Below, piece after piece: positions 28,901-39,368 of a DNA stretch of 64,000 bases. Source of the DNA: Apostichopus japonicus. Lineage: Eukaryota > Echinodermata > Holothuroidea > Aspidochirotida > Stichopodidae. The first letter of the stretch is position 1; every line of letters begins with the position of its first letter. Under the pieces are notes generated by a model. It was not told the origin of the DNA and made no database searches. It saw only the letters and a list, made by a program, of their open reading frames with translations. A program made the position numbers and the translations under genes. The stretch lies in the NCBI RefSeq assembly GCF_037975245.1, contig NC_092572.1, forward strand, positions 30,105,989 through 30,169,988, given 5' to 3'.

Positions 28901-31900
28901 TAAAACCTTTATGTAACAATTTTATCTTTTGCGGTTTGCACTTAAGCACTGGTTATGAAGGATAGAGGAAGTGAGGGTTAGGTGAGGCCTCTTATTTGAT
29001 AGCACAAACACCCACTTCTTAATGACTGTGCTTTACACAATAGTGCTGAAAGTCGACTCATTCTTTTGTAGTCGATTAATCGCATAGCTCTTCTCACGAT
29101 TACTGCGATTACTCGGTTACAGTTATGACGTTATGACTGTCATTTTTACATTGCAGAATACATTCAAAACAAATCTTTCGCCATGGTGCACTGTCTTTAT
29201 TGATTCTTTCGTGTCTTAATGTGTGGTTTCTAAATCATGCTAAAACATCTACCAAACAAAACCTGTGAACAACTTTCAATCTACGTTTCTTAAAATCCTT
29301 CATAGTAAATCAAAAACTTTTGAATGAATCTACGAGGCTACTACAAATACTAGCACTAATAAATGCAAACGTGTAAAACAATGAATAGATGTAACACCTT
29401 GCAGCGGTGATGATTAGTATGCTAGAGCTTTCTGTAGAAGGATGTTCAACGTTCTAAGCTCTAGCCTAGCGCGATAGCACATTGAAATTAAGCTACACAG
29501 CAATTGACACACTCGATCAGATATCCAATAAATGTCAACCAGGTTGGTAATGAAGTTATTGTAAACATATTTGAAGAAATGACAAATACTTTGGCAATCG
29601 TAAAAGATTAATTTTGCGAATTTGCGATTACGTGCAATGATTAAACATTGCTAGGACTGAATGTTGCACTGCAGAACATTTGTATTACTAACAAGTAAAC
29701 GCATGAATCTAACCGGAGCAGGTGTTTGCTGATTTTTGACACAGCACAGAGCTAGTGTAGCATTGTGAGAACCACATACCTTTGCCATATTTGCTGACAA
29801 ACTGATTTAATAGTGTTGTGTTTGATAGGTTAGGCTATCCAATATTACTGCATAGCTTATATATTTTCATATCACAGAAAGGTATTTATATAACCTACAT
29901 TATGACTTACCAGGTAGACAACTATACAGACTTTATTTATAAACTTTCTGTCTGGGAATTCTACTCTTATCCATCTTATCTCAAAACATGAGAGGTTTCA
30001 GGTAAATATCTGCATTCCTCTAAGGGCAGTTAGAGCTGACACTACCATCAACACTTTCAAACCCCTCCGGTAGAAATTAAAATTCTTTCAAGTTCTGGTA
30101 AGTGTCTTTCATTCCTCTTAAGATTATTTTTTTTCATTTAGAGCAGGAGCTACTTCTGTTTCAAGTGCTAAAAATACCTGCCAGTAAATCTATCCTTCAT
30201 CAGACAGATAAACAGATTTTTGCATATCAAAGCAAACTCAGCACTTCTATTTTGTTAATTTGAAGAATGGTTGTATAGTTTGCTTACTTTCAGCATAGAA
30301 CAACTGTAGGACGAAGCAGTACAGAACATCCTGCTATGTTTGTACGTATGTACGAGAAAGTGTTTTTGCAATCATTCCAATACCTAGAATGTTCAACTTT
30401 ATGCAATTCAAACAGTTGAACCTCCACCCCCATGGGAATCAGTTTGTACGGAAGATTTGAAGACTGAATTTTGTCTCTTACAAGCTACTACAGTATCTGT
30501 ACAAAACACAGTGATGTACATCTTTGGACATGTATGTATACAATTTTCACCATTTTGCACCCAAGTTTGCCATGCTATACTGGAGACCCTCCCTCCCCCC
30601 CCCACCCCTCCCCCATTTAACTGGCTTATTTCCCTGTCAGTTTACAATTCTGAAGCATATGTACAGTATGCCTAAACATTTAACAGTATTGTTATAAGTA
30701 AAGAATTCTAAGAGGCTAAAGAGCAAACCTTATTTGTAAATCGTTATCATGTTTAGTAATTTCCACCAATCCCATCCGACAAAACTTATTAGGTTATACC
30801 ACAGCTACAGTAAGTACTACTAATACAAATAAAAGGAATTTTAATGAAACATTCAGTTTATCTTTTGAATGAAACCAGAACTGAAACCACTAACATACCA
30901 AAATCAAATTCCTCACACCCATATTGTGTAGCTTTGCAGTAACACGTGTAATGTTTGCACACACCACGTTTCCCATGCATACTACAGTTAGTTCAAAGTC
31001 CACAATGCATGATTAATTCCAATGAGCACAGCCTACAGTATAATGTACACAATGAGTGACTGTACAGTCCCTCTATATACTCTATAGTAATCAAACAAAT
31101 ATAATACAAAACGAATATCAGCACTGCAGACTTTAAGTATAGAGTGCAAGTGATATAGGTCCATGCTGTATTCCATGTGTTTATATATTTACACTGCTGT
31201 ATTATTAAGGTACCTCTATTGAATTTACAATACTTCTACATAGGAATGTTACAGTATACACAGAAACATGACAAAAGTGCTGGTCAACCAACTCCTGGAA
31301 TGGCAGTAAGGTAGTGTGTACAGTAAAGGCAGTGGCAAAGTTATGCAGAAATAACAACCATTGCTACTCTGTGTTATTAGTATTAGTATTGATGACCACC
31401 TGAAACAGGCCTGTGCAATGAAAATAAGTTGCATTTAATGAACATTATAAAACTTACTGGTTTATATATTTACGAGTGACCCACTTACCTGTCTCCCCAC
31501 AACATAAGCACCGCATTCTACCGTGTTTAGTATGCCCTGGTAATCTTTTAACACTGTACACCCTCACTGACCCTAGTGACCTCCTTCATTTTGAGACCAC
31601 TTCTTCCCAAAGTGGCCCCTGACGCGACCTCGGGGCATACTAGACACGGTAGAATGCGGTGCTTAGGTTGTGGGGAGACAGGTAAGTGGGGAACGAAGTA
31701 AATATCACAGTTTTAATGCAAAAGGTGAAAGAATAATTTGCCTGGACCTTCTGTAGAGGTGAACAGGAGTCTGTTTCCACTTAATAAAGTAACTTAAAGA
31801 TAAGAGAGCAATCTAAGTTACCGAGGAAATCAAAGTTTGACAAACCTGTGATTTTGTTGTAAAGAACAGAAAATTGCTTCAACATAAACTTGGCTTTGAA

Positions 31901-34900
31901 TTTTAAAGCTTTCTTTCTTAAACCAAAGTATGGAATCATTGTTCATCAAAGAAGTAGGTTAGGAAGACTCTTCATAACTGCGTACTTTGCTGCTGTTAAA
32001 CATATATTTCAGTCCCCCCCGCCCCATATTTTAATAGGACTGGTATAGATTACCTACACACATAAATATCGACTATAATATCAAACTGTTGCAAGAAATT
32101 CTAAAACATGGGAAACTGAGACCTCCATTGGCAGAATTCTTCAATTCTCATAACTGTCTCAGATTTGGATATTCTCCAAACCTTTTGATTCTGAAATATC
32201 CTACTGTGAATAAATTACAATTTGGTTTCAGACAGTTTACTAAATTGTTAAACCAATGGAGTACACAATCTGTACTAGCCCATTTAAACTTGCAAAGATG
32301 CAATTGTAAAGGATAGCAATCCATCACCCACCTCCAAAATGGGTGGGCGGGACAAAGTGTCATTTTAAAATGCAAGCAAAACGTGATTGTCTATTGTTTG
32401 TTCTGCTCTGTTAAGAGATGACCCTAGCATGGGTGATGAACTTGGACTGTAATTTGTTAAGTACTGTATAGTTGCATATATACACTATGCACAGTTGCTT
32501 GTTGACTGATTGCTGAGACATTTCTTAATGATGTAATGCACACAAATATAGATGATACCACCAGGTACAGTATAACACACGTGTGCACCTTAATTACACA
32601 GTTGGTAAAATCAGGCACAGTGTAGTCACAGTAGAACTTTTGACCTAACCATTGATGTGAACTCAAGCATGACATGTACTGTAAATGAACTGTAACACAC
32701 AATAAGGTTGAGTAGTTTAATCTTGTACTCTGTATAAGTGTGGTACATAATATGGCCACATGTGACAAGAAAACAAACTATTGAGTTGAGGAGAATTGAA
32801 TGGAATCAATCAATTAACAGGATATCACTCATAGGAGAAACAAACCTAACCATATTTACAGAAGTGAAGCTTCACTGATCACCTTTTAAGTTTATTTTGT
32901 TAAATTTTGTTTGCTTTTCCATTAATAATACTAAATTCTATTACAATATATATTTTTTTTAATCAAATATCTTCATATCTACCTGCACATTACATGCTCT
33001 TAGTGTTAAAATTGGCCAATGTAATGATGAGAATTATTATTATTATTATGATACATTTAATATTGCACTAGCAACCAAAAGTTACCTAATGCGCTCTACA
33101 AAGCATAGGATTCAAGACAAATTTACAAAAAATTGGAGTACAAACAAAATCTAGAACCTAGAAAAAAAAAACATGTTTTAAATTTAGATTTGAACTGCTT
33201 AATTGTTGCATCTTTAATTGAACCTACAGTAGGTATATAAATATTTTTGTATTGACCTACAGTAAAATTTGCATATTGTACCTACAGTAGGTATTTAATG
33301 ATTTTCATATTGGACCTACAGTAAAATTTGCATATTGTACCTACAGTACAGTAGGAATTTAATGATTTTCATATTGGACCTACAGTTGGTATATCAAGAT
33401 TTGCATATTGGACCTACAGTAAGTATATACAGATTTGCAACTGGACCTACAGTAGGTCTATAAAGATTTGCATATTGGACCTACAGTAGATACAGTATAT
33501 AAAGATTTCCGTAGTGGACCTACAGTAGGTATATTAAAATTTGCATATTGGACCTACAGTAGGTATTTAATGACTTTCATATTGGACCTACAGTTGGTAT
33601 ATAAAGATTTGCATATTGGTCCTACAGTAGGTATAATGATTTGCAATTGGCCCTACAGTAGATCTATAAAGATTTGCATATTGGACCTACAGTAGACCGT
33701 ATATAAACATTATTACTAGCACTAGACCTAAGCACTCTCCTGCCAATGTCTAAATGGAGAAGTTCTGACAGGTATTCTGGGGCTTGTCCATTCAAGCACT
33801 TCCGAACAATGGTAAGAATCTTTAACTTAACACGTAGTGTAAAGGGAAGCCAATGTCATTTCTTCAAACAGGTTGTGGAACCATCAGGTCTATCCCAACC
33901 CAGGACTAACTTAACAGCCACGTTTTGCACTTGTTGCAATTTTTCAGACTTGGCCGTAAAAGAGGCCATTACAGCAGTCAAGGTGTGATATAATCAAACC
34001 TTGTACAACTTGTTTAACAAGCATCAATGGTTAGCTATTACCTGATACTGGCTATATGATGATAACTTGCCATATAGCAGTTCTAGCATGTTACATGTAG
34101 CATTTGTTCTGTATGTGTGATTTCATGGAAAGATTATCATCAAGGTACATACCCTTTTACATATGACATGGACTTTTGATATCTCACAGTTACTGACAGA
34201 CAATTTTTGAGTTATGCATTTAAATCACTTTTTAGTTGATCTGAATTATATAAACTATTTCTTTGAGTCATTCACTTTAAGTTGGTTGTGTTCCATCCAG
34301 GATTAGACCTGACTTAACGATTCTTCAAGTACATGTGCAGTAGATGACTCAGACTCACTTTAGTGCATGATCATCAGCATACCCAGAGTTAACAATGTCA
34401 GGTATACATATTTTCATGGTGGATGCATATAGACAGAACACAGGGTTGGGCCGGCTACACTTCCCTGTGGAACTGAGAAATTTAGGTTTTTTTGATGATG
34501 ATTATTCATTTTCAATGAACTCCCTTGGTGCAAGGTAACTGCAAAACCACTGAAGACATTCACCTGATATTCCAATATTTGCAGCTAAGACAATCAACAG
34601 CACCGAGTGGTCAACAGTATCGAAAGCCGCACTGAAATCTATGGATGCAAGAGATGTTATAACTTTTTATTGTCCATGTTCCACAGTATATCATTAGCTA
34701 ATTTAAGGAGTGTTGTTGTATTCTCAGTGTTCCACGAACTGTTCAAGAGCAACTTTTGCTAAAAATTTTGACAAGAAATAAAAGTTACTCAATGGTCGAT
34801 AGTTAGACATGACAAGTTCTAGGTCAACATTTTTTAAGTACAGGACTCACCACGACAACTTTCCATTTTTGGATGAACACACTTTTGCATAAGGAAGTAT

Positions 34901-37900
34901 TTATGACCCTTGTAATGATCGGCACAATTTTCTTAAGAACCTTTTTCAAATTTCACTGGCACTATGTCTATTTCACATGTCTTTGTTGGCATTTATGGAA
35001 TGGCAATCCTAATAAGGTCTTCACTCACTACGGAAAACTACTGTATGCAAGAGTGAAGTTCACTTGGTCAGAAGCTGTGTACAGACTTTTATCTTGGAGT
35101 TCCTCTCTCATTTGGAGGAAATTTTCCAAGAATTGATCGGCCGGATCTTTGTCACTTGTATGCTTTGGCAGTGGACACCCTACTCTTTCCCTCCTTCTCA
35201 CAAAAGCCCTTCATCATTTAATGTTATCAAATAAACAAGATTTCTTTCAGGTCTGTAATTAGTCTTCATTGGAATTAGCTGGTCCAAACATTAACTGTGT
35301 TTTCATCCACAGCTTCCCACCGGCAGTCAAGATCATATAAATCAGTAAGGTCACACTATTTTCAATGTCCAGTTTTCAAAAGCATCTTGTGTTAATTGTT
35401 TTAATAACTACATCATCTCTTTCAAAATCTAGGTCTGCTACCATGAATAGCATGAAGCAATCATTGGATATGTACTGTATGAACCTGCAAAACAGTTTAT
35501 GATTTTTAACATCACAATTTTCTGATGCATAAATGTGATGAAGGGTGTGACCTCTATCATAAGTCTGAAGTGAACATGTTGGTCAAAGCCTTTCATTGAC
35601 TTGTTAATGTCATTTGAAATATAATTGGATTATCCAAACATCAACATGGATGTTGAAATGCTAATAATTTGTCAACATAATTACACACTCACTTAATTAT
35701 TATGTGGTGATAAAATATAGAATGGTGACATTAGAATCAACAAGTACATGCTTGTTACACACTAAACACATACAAGTCAACATAACGACCTGCAAATAAA
35801 GTGTCATTTGTTACAAAATGTTGGTCTCTTTTCTTAAATATGACTGGAAACTGGACACGTCCATATTATTTTGTTCCGGGAACTGAAAGTTACTTTCATT
35901 GTTATTTTCTTTCCCAATGCTCCAAGTATATCTAGACCTGCCAACTGCCTATCATGTTGAAGACAATATCCCACTCTACTTCCAATATTACATACTGATC
36001 TGCCGGCACAGTGATGTGTAAAAGCTCCCTTTTTTTCTATGTTACTTTTTTATTGCTGTCTTAGTTTCCTTTGGATTTACCCAATACTCAATTTTTCCTC
36101 TAAACCCGAATTTTCTTGGGGGATTGAGAAAATTTGAATCTCCCTATATGTTAAATATTTATGAAAGCTAGAAATAGAAAAAGTCAGTAAAACCTTTATG
36201 TAACAATTTTATCTTTTGCGGTTTGCACTTAAGCACTGGTTATGAAGGATAGAGGAAGTGAGGGTTAGGTGAGGCCTCTTATTTGATAGCACAAACACCC
36301 ACTTCTTAATGACTGTGCTTTACACAATAGTGCTGAAAGTCGACTCATTCTTTTGTAGTCGATTAATCGCATAGCTCTTCTCACGATTACTGCGATTACT
36401 CGGTTACAGTTATGACGTTATGACTGTCATTTTTACATTGCAGAATACATTCAAAACAAATCTTTCGCCATGGTGCACTGTCTTTATTGATTCTTTCGTG
36501 TCTTAATGTGTGGTTTCTAAATCATGCTAAAACATCTACCAAACAAAACCTGTGAACAACTTTCAATCTACGTTTCTTAAAATCCTTCATAGTAAATCAA
36601 AAACTTTTGAATGAATCTACGAGGCTACTACAAATACTAGCACTAATAAATGCAAACGTGTAAAACAATGAATAGATGTAACACCTTGCAGCGGTGATGA
36701 TTAGTATGCTAGAGCTTTCTGTAGAAGGATGTTCAACGTTCTAAGCTCTAGCCTAGCGCGATAGCACATTGAAATTAAGCTACACAGCAATTGACACACT
36801 CGATCAGATATCCAATAAATGTCAACCAGGTTGGTAATGAAGTTATTGTAAACATATTTGAAGAAATGACAAATACTTTGGCAATCGTAAAAGATTAATT
36901 TTGCGAATTTGCGATTACGTGCAATGATTAAACATTGCTAGGACTGAATGTTGCACTGCAGAACATTTGTATTACTAACAAGTAAACGCATGAATCTAAC
37001 CGGAGCAGGTGTTTGCTGATTTTTGACACAGCACAGAGCTAGTGTAGCATTGTGAGAACCACATACCTTTGCCATATTTGCTGACAAACTGATTTAATAG
37101 TGTTGTGTTTGATAGGTTAGGCTATTTTTCAAAAGCAGATTATGTGTAGTGCTAGCTTGTAGTCGAGTAATCGCAGCTTAGGTTTTGAGCACGATTAATC
37201 AAACTTCCAAAGTGTAATCGCGGTTACTGGCGATTAATTGATCAGGACTATCAGCAGTAATACACAATAGCCACTTCAAAATGAATTGAAACATAATATT
37301 CCTCACCATCCCTATTATGAGTATCTTGATTCCATCCTCGACAGACAAGTTTTCACTTAGTAATTGTATCTTCTTGTGATATAATTTGTTACTTTGTTTT
37401 GGAGTTCAACATTGAATTATCATATGCAAAGGCAATTGCATTAGTGTAGCCAAAGTTTTGTTTATAATTTTTTCATGTCCTGGTTATTATTATCCCAGAG
37501 CATACCAAAGTACCTGGAGATATGTTTTTAGCAATTATTATGGAAGTAAGACAAAGGAATGGATAGCATGAAGCCTGTTGCTATTAATGTTACCTTATCA
37601 GCAAAGCATATAACAATGTCAAATATATGAGAAGTGATTGAGGAGTGGAGAAACCAGTTGTCCCTGTACTAGAGAGAAAGCTAAATTCACGACTACATTA
37701 TAAGTACACAATGCAGCCATACCCACAGGATCATAAAATATCCCAATTCATATTAGGTCAATGATACGATAGACTGGCTTTCCCCACTGAACATCTATTC
37801 ACGGACTAGATAAAGTGAAAAAAATATTCAATATCACTATTGAAGCTCTATGAACTGCCTAACATTTTGACATTCTTACGGTCACATTGAGGAATTACAT

Positions 37901-39090
37901 GTCAAATTAATTATCCAGTAAAATAGAAAAGAAGGAAAAATAACATTTAGTCTGTAAGAACAAAGGTAGTCTTTTCTTTTCAAAGTACTCTACTGCAGCT
38001 AGAAGTGTATGTTTTAGAGTAGGTATTTTTTATCTACTGTTTTGTTCAGCTGTGAACATTGTTACAAAGCCTAAACTTGAAACTAGGCCTTTAGTTTGTA
38101 TTACTCTAGAGATCATTTACATTCCCAATACTAGCTTTTTCAAGCTTAGAAGGGCAAATTCATTCTGTGTGAAATATTTTATATAATTAAGGGCCACTCC
38201 ATAAAATATTTTGGCATACTCGGTGTAGCCTACTGTATATATGCCACCAGAAAGTTCAGTTTAAGTAAGAGTCTAGACCAATGATTTTACTGATGGCAAG
38301 AAAAAAACTTCAACATGAAAGTAAACAATAACTATGTTGATTTCCACCTGACCACACAGAGTATTTCTGTATACTAGAATTGGGTCCCGGGCAATTTCTC
38401 TGACAATGTTCACTTTGTTCTGTGAAACTGCAGGGGTCTACTGTGTAGGCCTAATTAATGTTAGACACTGGCCTAATGTTACTGTGGCCCAGGCCTTCAA
38501 CTGCATGATATACCAACCTGAAACCCAAGACATCGGCCGTAAAAGCACTCTCTGTCCAAAGCTTGCATTTCCAGTATCACCTCATGTGGAAACTGATCGT
38601 CTGTGGGGAACAAGCTCCCATCCGGTGAGTAGGCAAGCAACTTCTGGGCGTACCCCAGTATCACCCTCAGCTGGCCTAACGCACTTGCATATGCCTCAAT
38701 TTCGCGAATGTAGTGACCTGCTCTAAACAAATAACCATTTCTGTGTTCCTGAACATATTGGCAAACAGCAGTTAATTTAACAACACATGATCCCACAATG
38801 TTTACAAGACTTCTGTAACCATTTCCAAGAGACTTGCGATCAAAATCAAAAAGTGAAGCGATTCGTTCTAAACCTTCGGCTGCAGGATTCAGTGCGTCAG
38901 TTTCCTGTTCTATCAAGCAAAACACGTTTAGAAATCTCTCACTCCAATAACTTCTAGTTTGTCTGTAATAAGCGATATTGTTAAATACCGACTGTCGAAG
39001 ATCTTGGATGGGAGCCGAGACAGAATATTCTATGAAAGAGGCATTTGTTTTGACGGAGCCGGTACTATTTTGTCTCACGTACCCCGCCAT
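7740..39090 (-). CDS. LIPE: Hormone-sensitive lipase, complete 8-exon gene (gene span)
   Basis: Hormone-sensitive lipase is a cytosolic, lipid-droplet-recruited neutral lipase/cholesteryl esterase. I joined exons 39090-38518, 21892-21774, 20575-20458, 18332-18147, 16754-16611, 15251-15107, 10646-9661 and 7973-7740; all introns are GT..AG and phases match, giving 2505 nt and 834 residues, in the range of known HSLs. The N-terminal HSL domain covers about residues 1-330, with family signatures NGYRSLV and [10 protein letters not shown]. The alpha/beta-hydrolase part starts near 350, with oxyanion HGGGF at 367-371, [15 protein letters not shown] near 395-410, and DPLLDD and LPHGF at the end. A Ser/Thr-rich regulatory insert spans about 500-735. 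Asp762 and His792 sit 30 residues apart as in mammalian HSL, but the nucleophile motif is GDGSGG (439-444) rather than GDSAGG. The reading frame is otherwise intact, so this is either an active gene with an unusual site, a pseudoenzyme, or a sequence error. Confidence 0.93.
7981..8241. repeat. A-rich short-period repeat in LIPE intron 7, left part
   Basis: Irregular repeats of CACCATACATACAT and CAAGAAAACACC. The same motif continues at 9372-9440, on the other side of an inserted transposon, so one original tract was split. Confidence 0.75.
8245..9371 (+). mobile_element. PIF/Harbinger-like MITE in LIPE intron 7
   Basis: Terminal inverted repeats start GGGAAGCTTGCAAATCTAAC and end with the complement (GTTAGATTTGCGAGGCTACCC), about 25 bp with few mismatches. 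TTA flanks both sides (8242-8244 and 9372-9374), the target duplication expected for PIF/Harbinger elements. The insertion splits an AAGAAAACACC repeat tract. Its right part holds about three subrepeats of ~115 bp marked by TTGTTAGGCTGCCA and GGTGAGAATTT. No transposase ORF. A related inverted copy is at 15706-16444. Confidence 0.8.
9372..9440. repeat. A-rich short-period repeat, right part
   Basis: Continuation of the AAGAAAACACC tract seen at 7981-8241, separated from it by the MITE at 8245-9371. Confidence 0.7.
9661..10646 (-). CDS. LIPE: LIPE exon 7 (nucleophile motif and regulatory insert)
   Basis: 986 nt encoding residues 429-757. The acceptor CCAAAG joins GT to the G left by exon 6, giving [18 protein letters not shown]. 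The HSL family has GDSAGGNL here. The SPSRL and FDPMLPLG blocks match the family. Then follows a long Ser/Thr/Glu-rich segment with basic patches ([21 protein letters not shown]) at the place where mammalian HSL carries its PKA-phosphorylated regulatory loop; phosphorylation here is inference. It ends [23 protein letters not shown] before donor GTAAGT. Confidence 0.93.
10681..13063. repeat. 40-bp minisatellite, about 60 copies, LIPE intron 6
   Basis: Head-to-tail 40-bp units beginning GAATGGCTTGATATGGGGAT and ending ACCTATTACTGGACATAAT. A 39-bp variant lacking one T (GATAGGGGAT) recurs interspersed, along with single-base variants (AATGGACA, ACTAGACA, GGACAAAA). The array starts only about 35 bp from the exon 7 acceptor. 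No coding role. Confidence 0.97.
13373..14165. repeat. 36-bp minisatellite, 22 copies, LIPE intron 6
   Basis: Units of 36 bp read TTAAGGACCATACTATCCTG then TATGCACAACTGAAGG, with a recurrent CCTGTATG/CCCCTATG variant. Because 36 is a multiple of three, it stays open in one minus-strand frame as a 12-residue repeat; that is a by-product of the period and not a protein gene. It lies in the same intron as the 40-bp array, about 310 bp away. Confidence 0.96.
14166..15106. other. LIPE: LIPE intron 6, right part
   Basis: Unique intronic sequence with several G-rich runs (about 14281-14300, 14519-14528, 14585-14598). No exon or element recognised. Confidence 0.4.
15107..15251 (-). CDS. LIPE: LIPE exon 6
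   Basis: 145 nt encoding residues 381-428 plus one base of 429. The peptide contains [31 protein letters not shown] and AYAWAVKN, the most conserved block of the HSL hydrolase domain after HGGG. Acceptor TTTTTCCAG, donor GTAAGATC. Confidence 0.93.
15340..15705. mobile_element. Dispersed element A, copy 1 (MITE-like), LIPE intron 5
   Basis: Shares long blocks with 17030-17345: the ACTCCAYAATGTTTTCAT start, CAACTTAATCTAATAT, GAACGAYGAGCGCTGTGAYG and GAGTTGCAGGGACACTATCA. The two copies have facing CCTAGTTAGGG and CCCTAACNNGG motifs near their ends, suggesting terminal inverted repeats. Superfamily not resolved; boundaries approximate. Confidence 0.6.
15706..16444 (-). mobile_element. PIF/Harbinger-like MITE, second copy, truncated
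   Basis: Reverse-complement relative of 8245-9371. It ends GGTTAGATTTGCGAGGCTTCCC followed by TTA (16445-16447), and the interior matches in inverted order, e.g. ATTGACTGTCC, GCTCACTTGGCCAAG, CATCGACCGT/ACGGTCGATG and the GGCAGC subrepeat. The left terminal repeat was not found; it abuts element A at 15705. Confidence 0.75.
16611..16754 (-). CDS. LIPE: LIPE exon 5 (oxyanion-hole HGGG)
   Basis: 144 nt, 48 residues (333-380), phase 0 at both ends. It begins [13 protein letters not shown] and ends [23 protein letters not shown] (367-371) is the oxyanion-hole motif of the HSL family. Acceptor TTTCACAG, donor GTATCAAG. Confidence 0.93.
17030..17345. mobile_element. Dispersed element A, copy 2, LIPE intron 4
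   Basis: Direct-orientation relative of 15340-15705 with the same ordered blocks and CCCTAACTAGG near its right end. No coding capacity. Confidence 0.6.
18147..18332 (-). CDS. LIPE: LIPE exon 4
   Basis: 186 nt, 62 residues (271-332), phase 0 at both ends. It encodes the linker into the hydrolase domain, with [20 protein letters not shown] matching the HAHTGPGPV-type block of HSLs, ending FVEREGQ before donor GTTGGTAC. Confidence 0.92.
18871..20395. repeat. 34-37-bp minisatellite, over 40 copies, LIPE intron 3
   Basis: Units start AGCTCCATACTAGCAGCTAA and continue CTACAGAGAGCACATAT; versions without the CAC triplet or with AACAAATAT alternate. More divergent than the other two LIPE arrays. 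It ends about 60 bp from the exon 3 donor at 20457. Confidence 0.95.
20458..20575 (-). CDS. LIPE: LIPE exon 3
   Basis: 118 nt completing codon 231 and encoding residues to 270: [20 protein letters not shown] followed by [19 protein letters not shown]. The KAFW block matches the HSL N-terminal domain. Donor GTAAGTAG. The acceptor is chosen as GAAG before AGGACGG because only this keeps phase with exon 2. Confidence 0.88.
20576..21773. other. LIPE: LIPE intron 2
   Basis: Unique intronic sequence; nothing recognised apart from a G-rich run near 21082-21097. Confidence 0.5.
21774..21892 (-). CDS. LIPE: LIPE exon 2
   Basis: 119 nt beginning in phase 0 with [20 protein letters not shown], then [20 protein letters not shown]. 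This is the continuation of the N-terminal domain after GRCLGFQ; the ASSLF block is conserved. Acceptor TTTGTAG, donor GTAAGAAA. Confidence 0.9.
24194..24404. mobile_element. Foldback MITE with 58-bp inverted arms, unit 1
   Basis: Arms 24194-24251 and 24347-24404 are reverse complements with two mismatches; they start CCCACTTACCTGTCTCCCCA and end TGGGGAGACAGGTAAGTGGG. The loop is about 95 bp. A transcript of intron 1 could fold into a long hairpin. Superfamily unknown; no clear target duplication. Confidence 0.85.
25740..27930 (-). mobile_element. Decayed L2-like LINE, 3' half, unit 1
   Basis: Read on the minus strand, pieces of a reverse transcriptase appear in order: [13 protein letters not shown] and [12 protein letters not shown] (about 27490-27610), [15 protein letters not shown] (about 27310-27360), the [15 protein letters not shown] block (about 27130-27195), YADDHAL (about 27080-27100), then the C-terminal [18 protein letters not shown] and [14 protein letters not shown] blocks (about 26470-26690). 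The 3' end is marked by an ATAATAATAATAAT tail near 25750. Frameshifts and stops make it inactive. Confidence 0.85.
25938..26415. repeat. Minisatellite in the 3' region of the LINE, unit 1
   Basis: Imperfect ~34-bp repeats built on GGACCTACAGTAGGTATATA and AGATTTGCATATT. It lies between the reverse-transcriptase remnant and the ATT tail. Confidence 0.9.
29041..29835. mobile_element. hAT MITE truncated at the duplication junction
   Basis: Starts TAGTGCTGAAAGTCGACTC like the complete copy at 36328-37259 but is cut at 29835, where copy 2 of the 7.3-kb unit begins. It lacks the last ~137 bp and the right terminal repeat. Confidence 0.75.
31480..31690. mobile_element. Foldback MITE, unit 2
   Basis: Copy of 24194-24404 carried by the segmental duplication, with the same two arm mismatches. 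Confidence 0.85.
33026..35216 (-). mobile_element. Decayed L2-like LINE, 3' half, unit 2
   Basis: Duplicate of 25740-27930 carrying the same disruptions, so it arose by segmental duplication and not by retrotransposition. Confidence 0.85.
33224..33701. repeat. Minisatellite in the LINE, unit 2
   Basis: Duplicate of 25938-26415, with the same irregular unit order. Confidence 0.9.
36328..37259. mobile_element. hAT MITE, complete copy
   Basis: The left end TAGTGCTGAAAGTC and right end GACTATCAGCAGTA form imperfect terminal inverted repeats, with subterminal TCGATTAATCGC / GCGATTAATTGA motifs. Flanks TTACACAA (36320-36327) and ATACACAA (37260-37267) match in 7 of 8 positions, consistent with a hAT 8-bp target duplication. 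No transposase. Confidence 0.75.
37268..38517. other. LIPE: LIPE intron 1, 5' part
   Basis: Unique intronic sequence between the duplicated block and exon 1; no element or exon recognised. Confidence 0.45.
38518..39090 (-). CDS. LIPE: LIPE exon 1 (start codon, N-terminal HSL domain)
   Basis: 573 nt, 191 residues, starting [19 protein letters not shown]. Family signatures: [44 protein letters not shown] and [10 protein letters not shown], the last ending exactly at donor GTTGGTAT. The ATG at 39090 is the only Met of the ORF upstream of the conserved block. Alternative 5' exons, as in mammalian isoforms, cannot be excluded. Confidence 0.92.
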
Positions 39091-39226
39091 CTTTAGTCAT
39101 AGGCTATGTTTAACGCTCGTTCGTAGCCTACACTTTAGCCGCAACACAATTCGTGGTACATAGGACTAGTGAGGCCTTCGACCTGTAGACTTCACGACAC
39201 TGTAATCATAGTGGATGTAATACGGT

Positions 39227-39368
39227 TGACCGACTCTCATTCTCAATGTTGACATTGACACGTTACCAGTCGTTCGTTGAGCACTGAAATTGTTTCTCCT
39301 GGTAATATGTCTTTTAATGATGACAATTTTTTGATACGAATTGTTTTACTGGTCTTGCAAAATTAAAT
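39227..39368. repeat. Direct repeat, left copy, upstream of LIPE
   Basis: About 142 bp resembling 43548-43693: shared TGACCGACTCT, CGTTACCAGTCGTTC, GAGCACTGAAATTGTTTCTC and ACGAATTGTTTTA. It begins 137 bp upstream of the LIPE ATG, so it may overlap the promoter or 5' UTR. Confidence 0.85.

Larger units (their letters stand above)
22549..29835. repeat. 7287-bp tandem segmental unit, copy 1 (LIPE intron 1)
   Basis: Everything from TATCCAATATTACTG here recurs in order at 29836. I found only two differences: a C run of 10 versus 9 near 23300, and one extra T in copy 2 (AGTCTCATT versus AGTCTTCATT near 28000 / 35264). The copy ends inside a hAT MITE that is complete only in copy 2. The junction shows a 3-bp overlap (TAT). 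It contains a foldback element, an L2-like LINE with internal minisatellite, and unique sequence. Confidence 0.95.
29836..37122. repeat. 7287-bp tandem segmental unit, copy 2 (LIPE intron 1)
   Basis: Near-identical to 22549-29835, at an offset of 7287, then 7286, then 7287 bp. Sequence continues past 37125 into the rest of the hAT MITE, showing that the true right flank is here. Confidence 0.95.
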
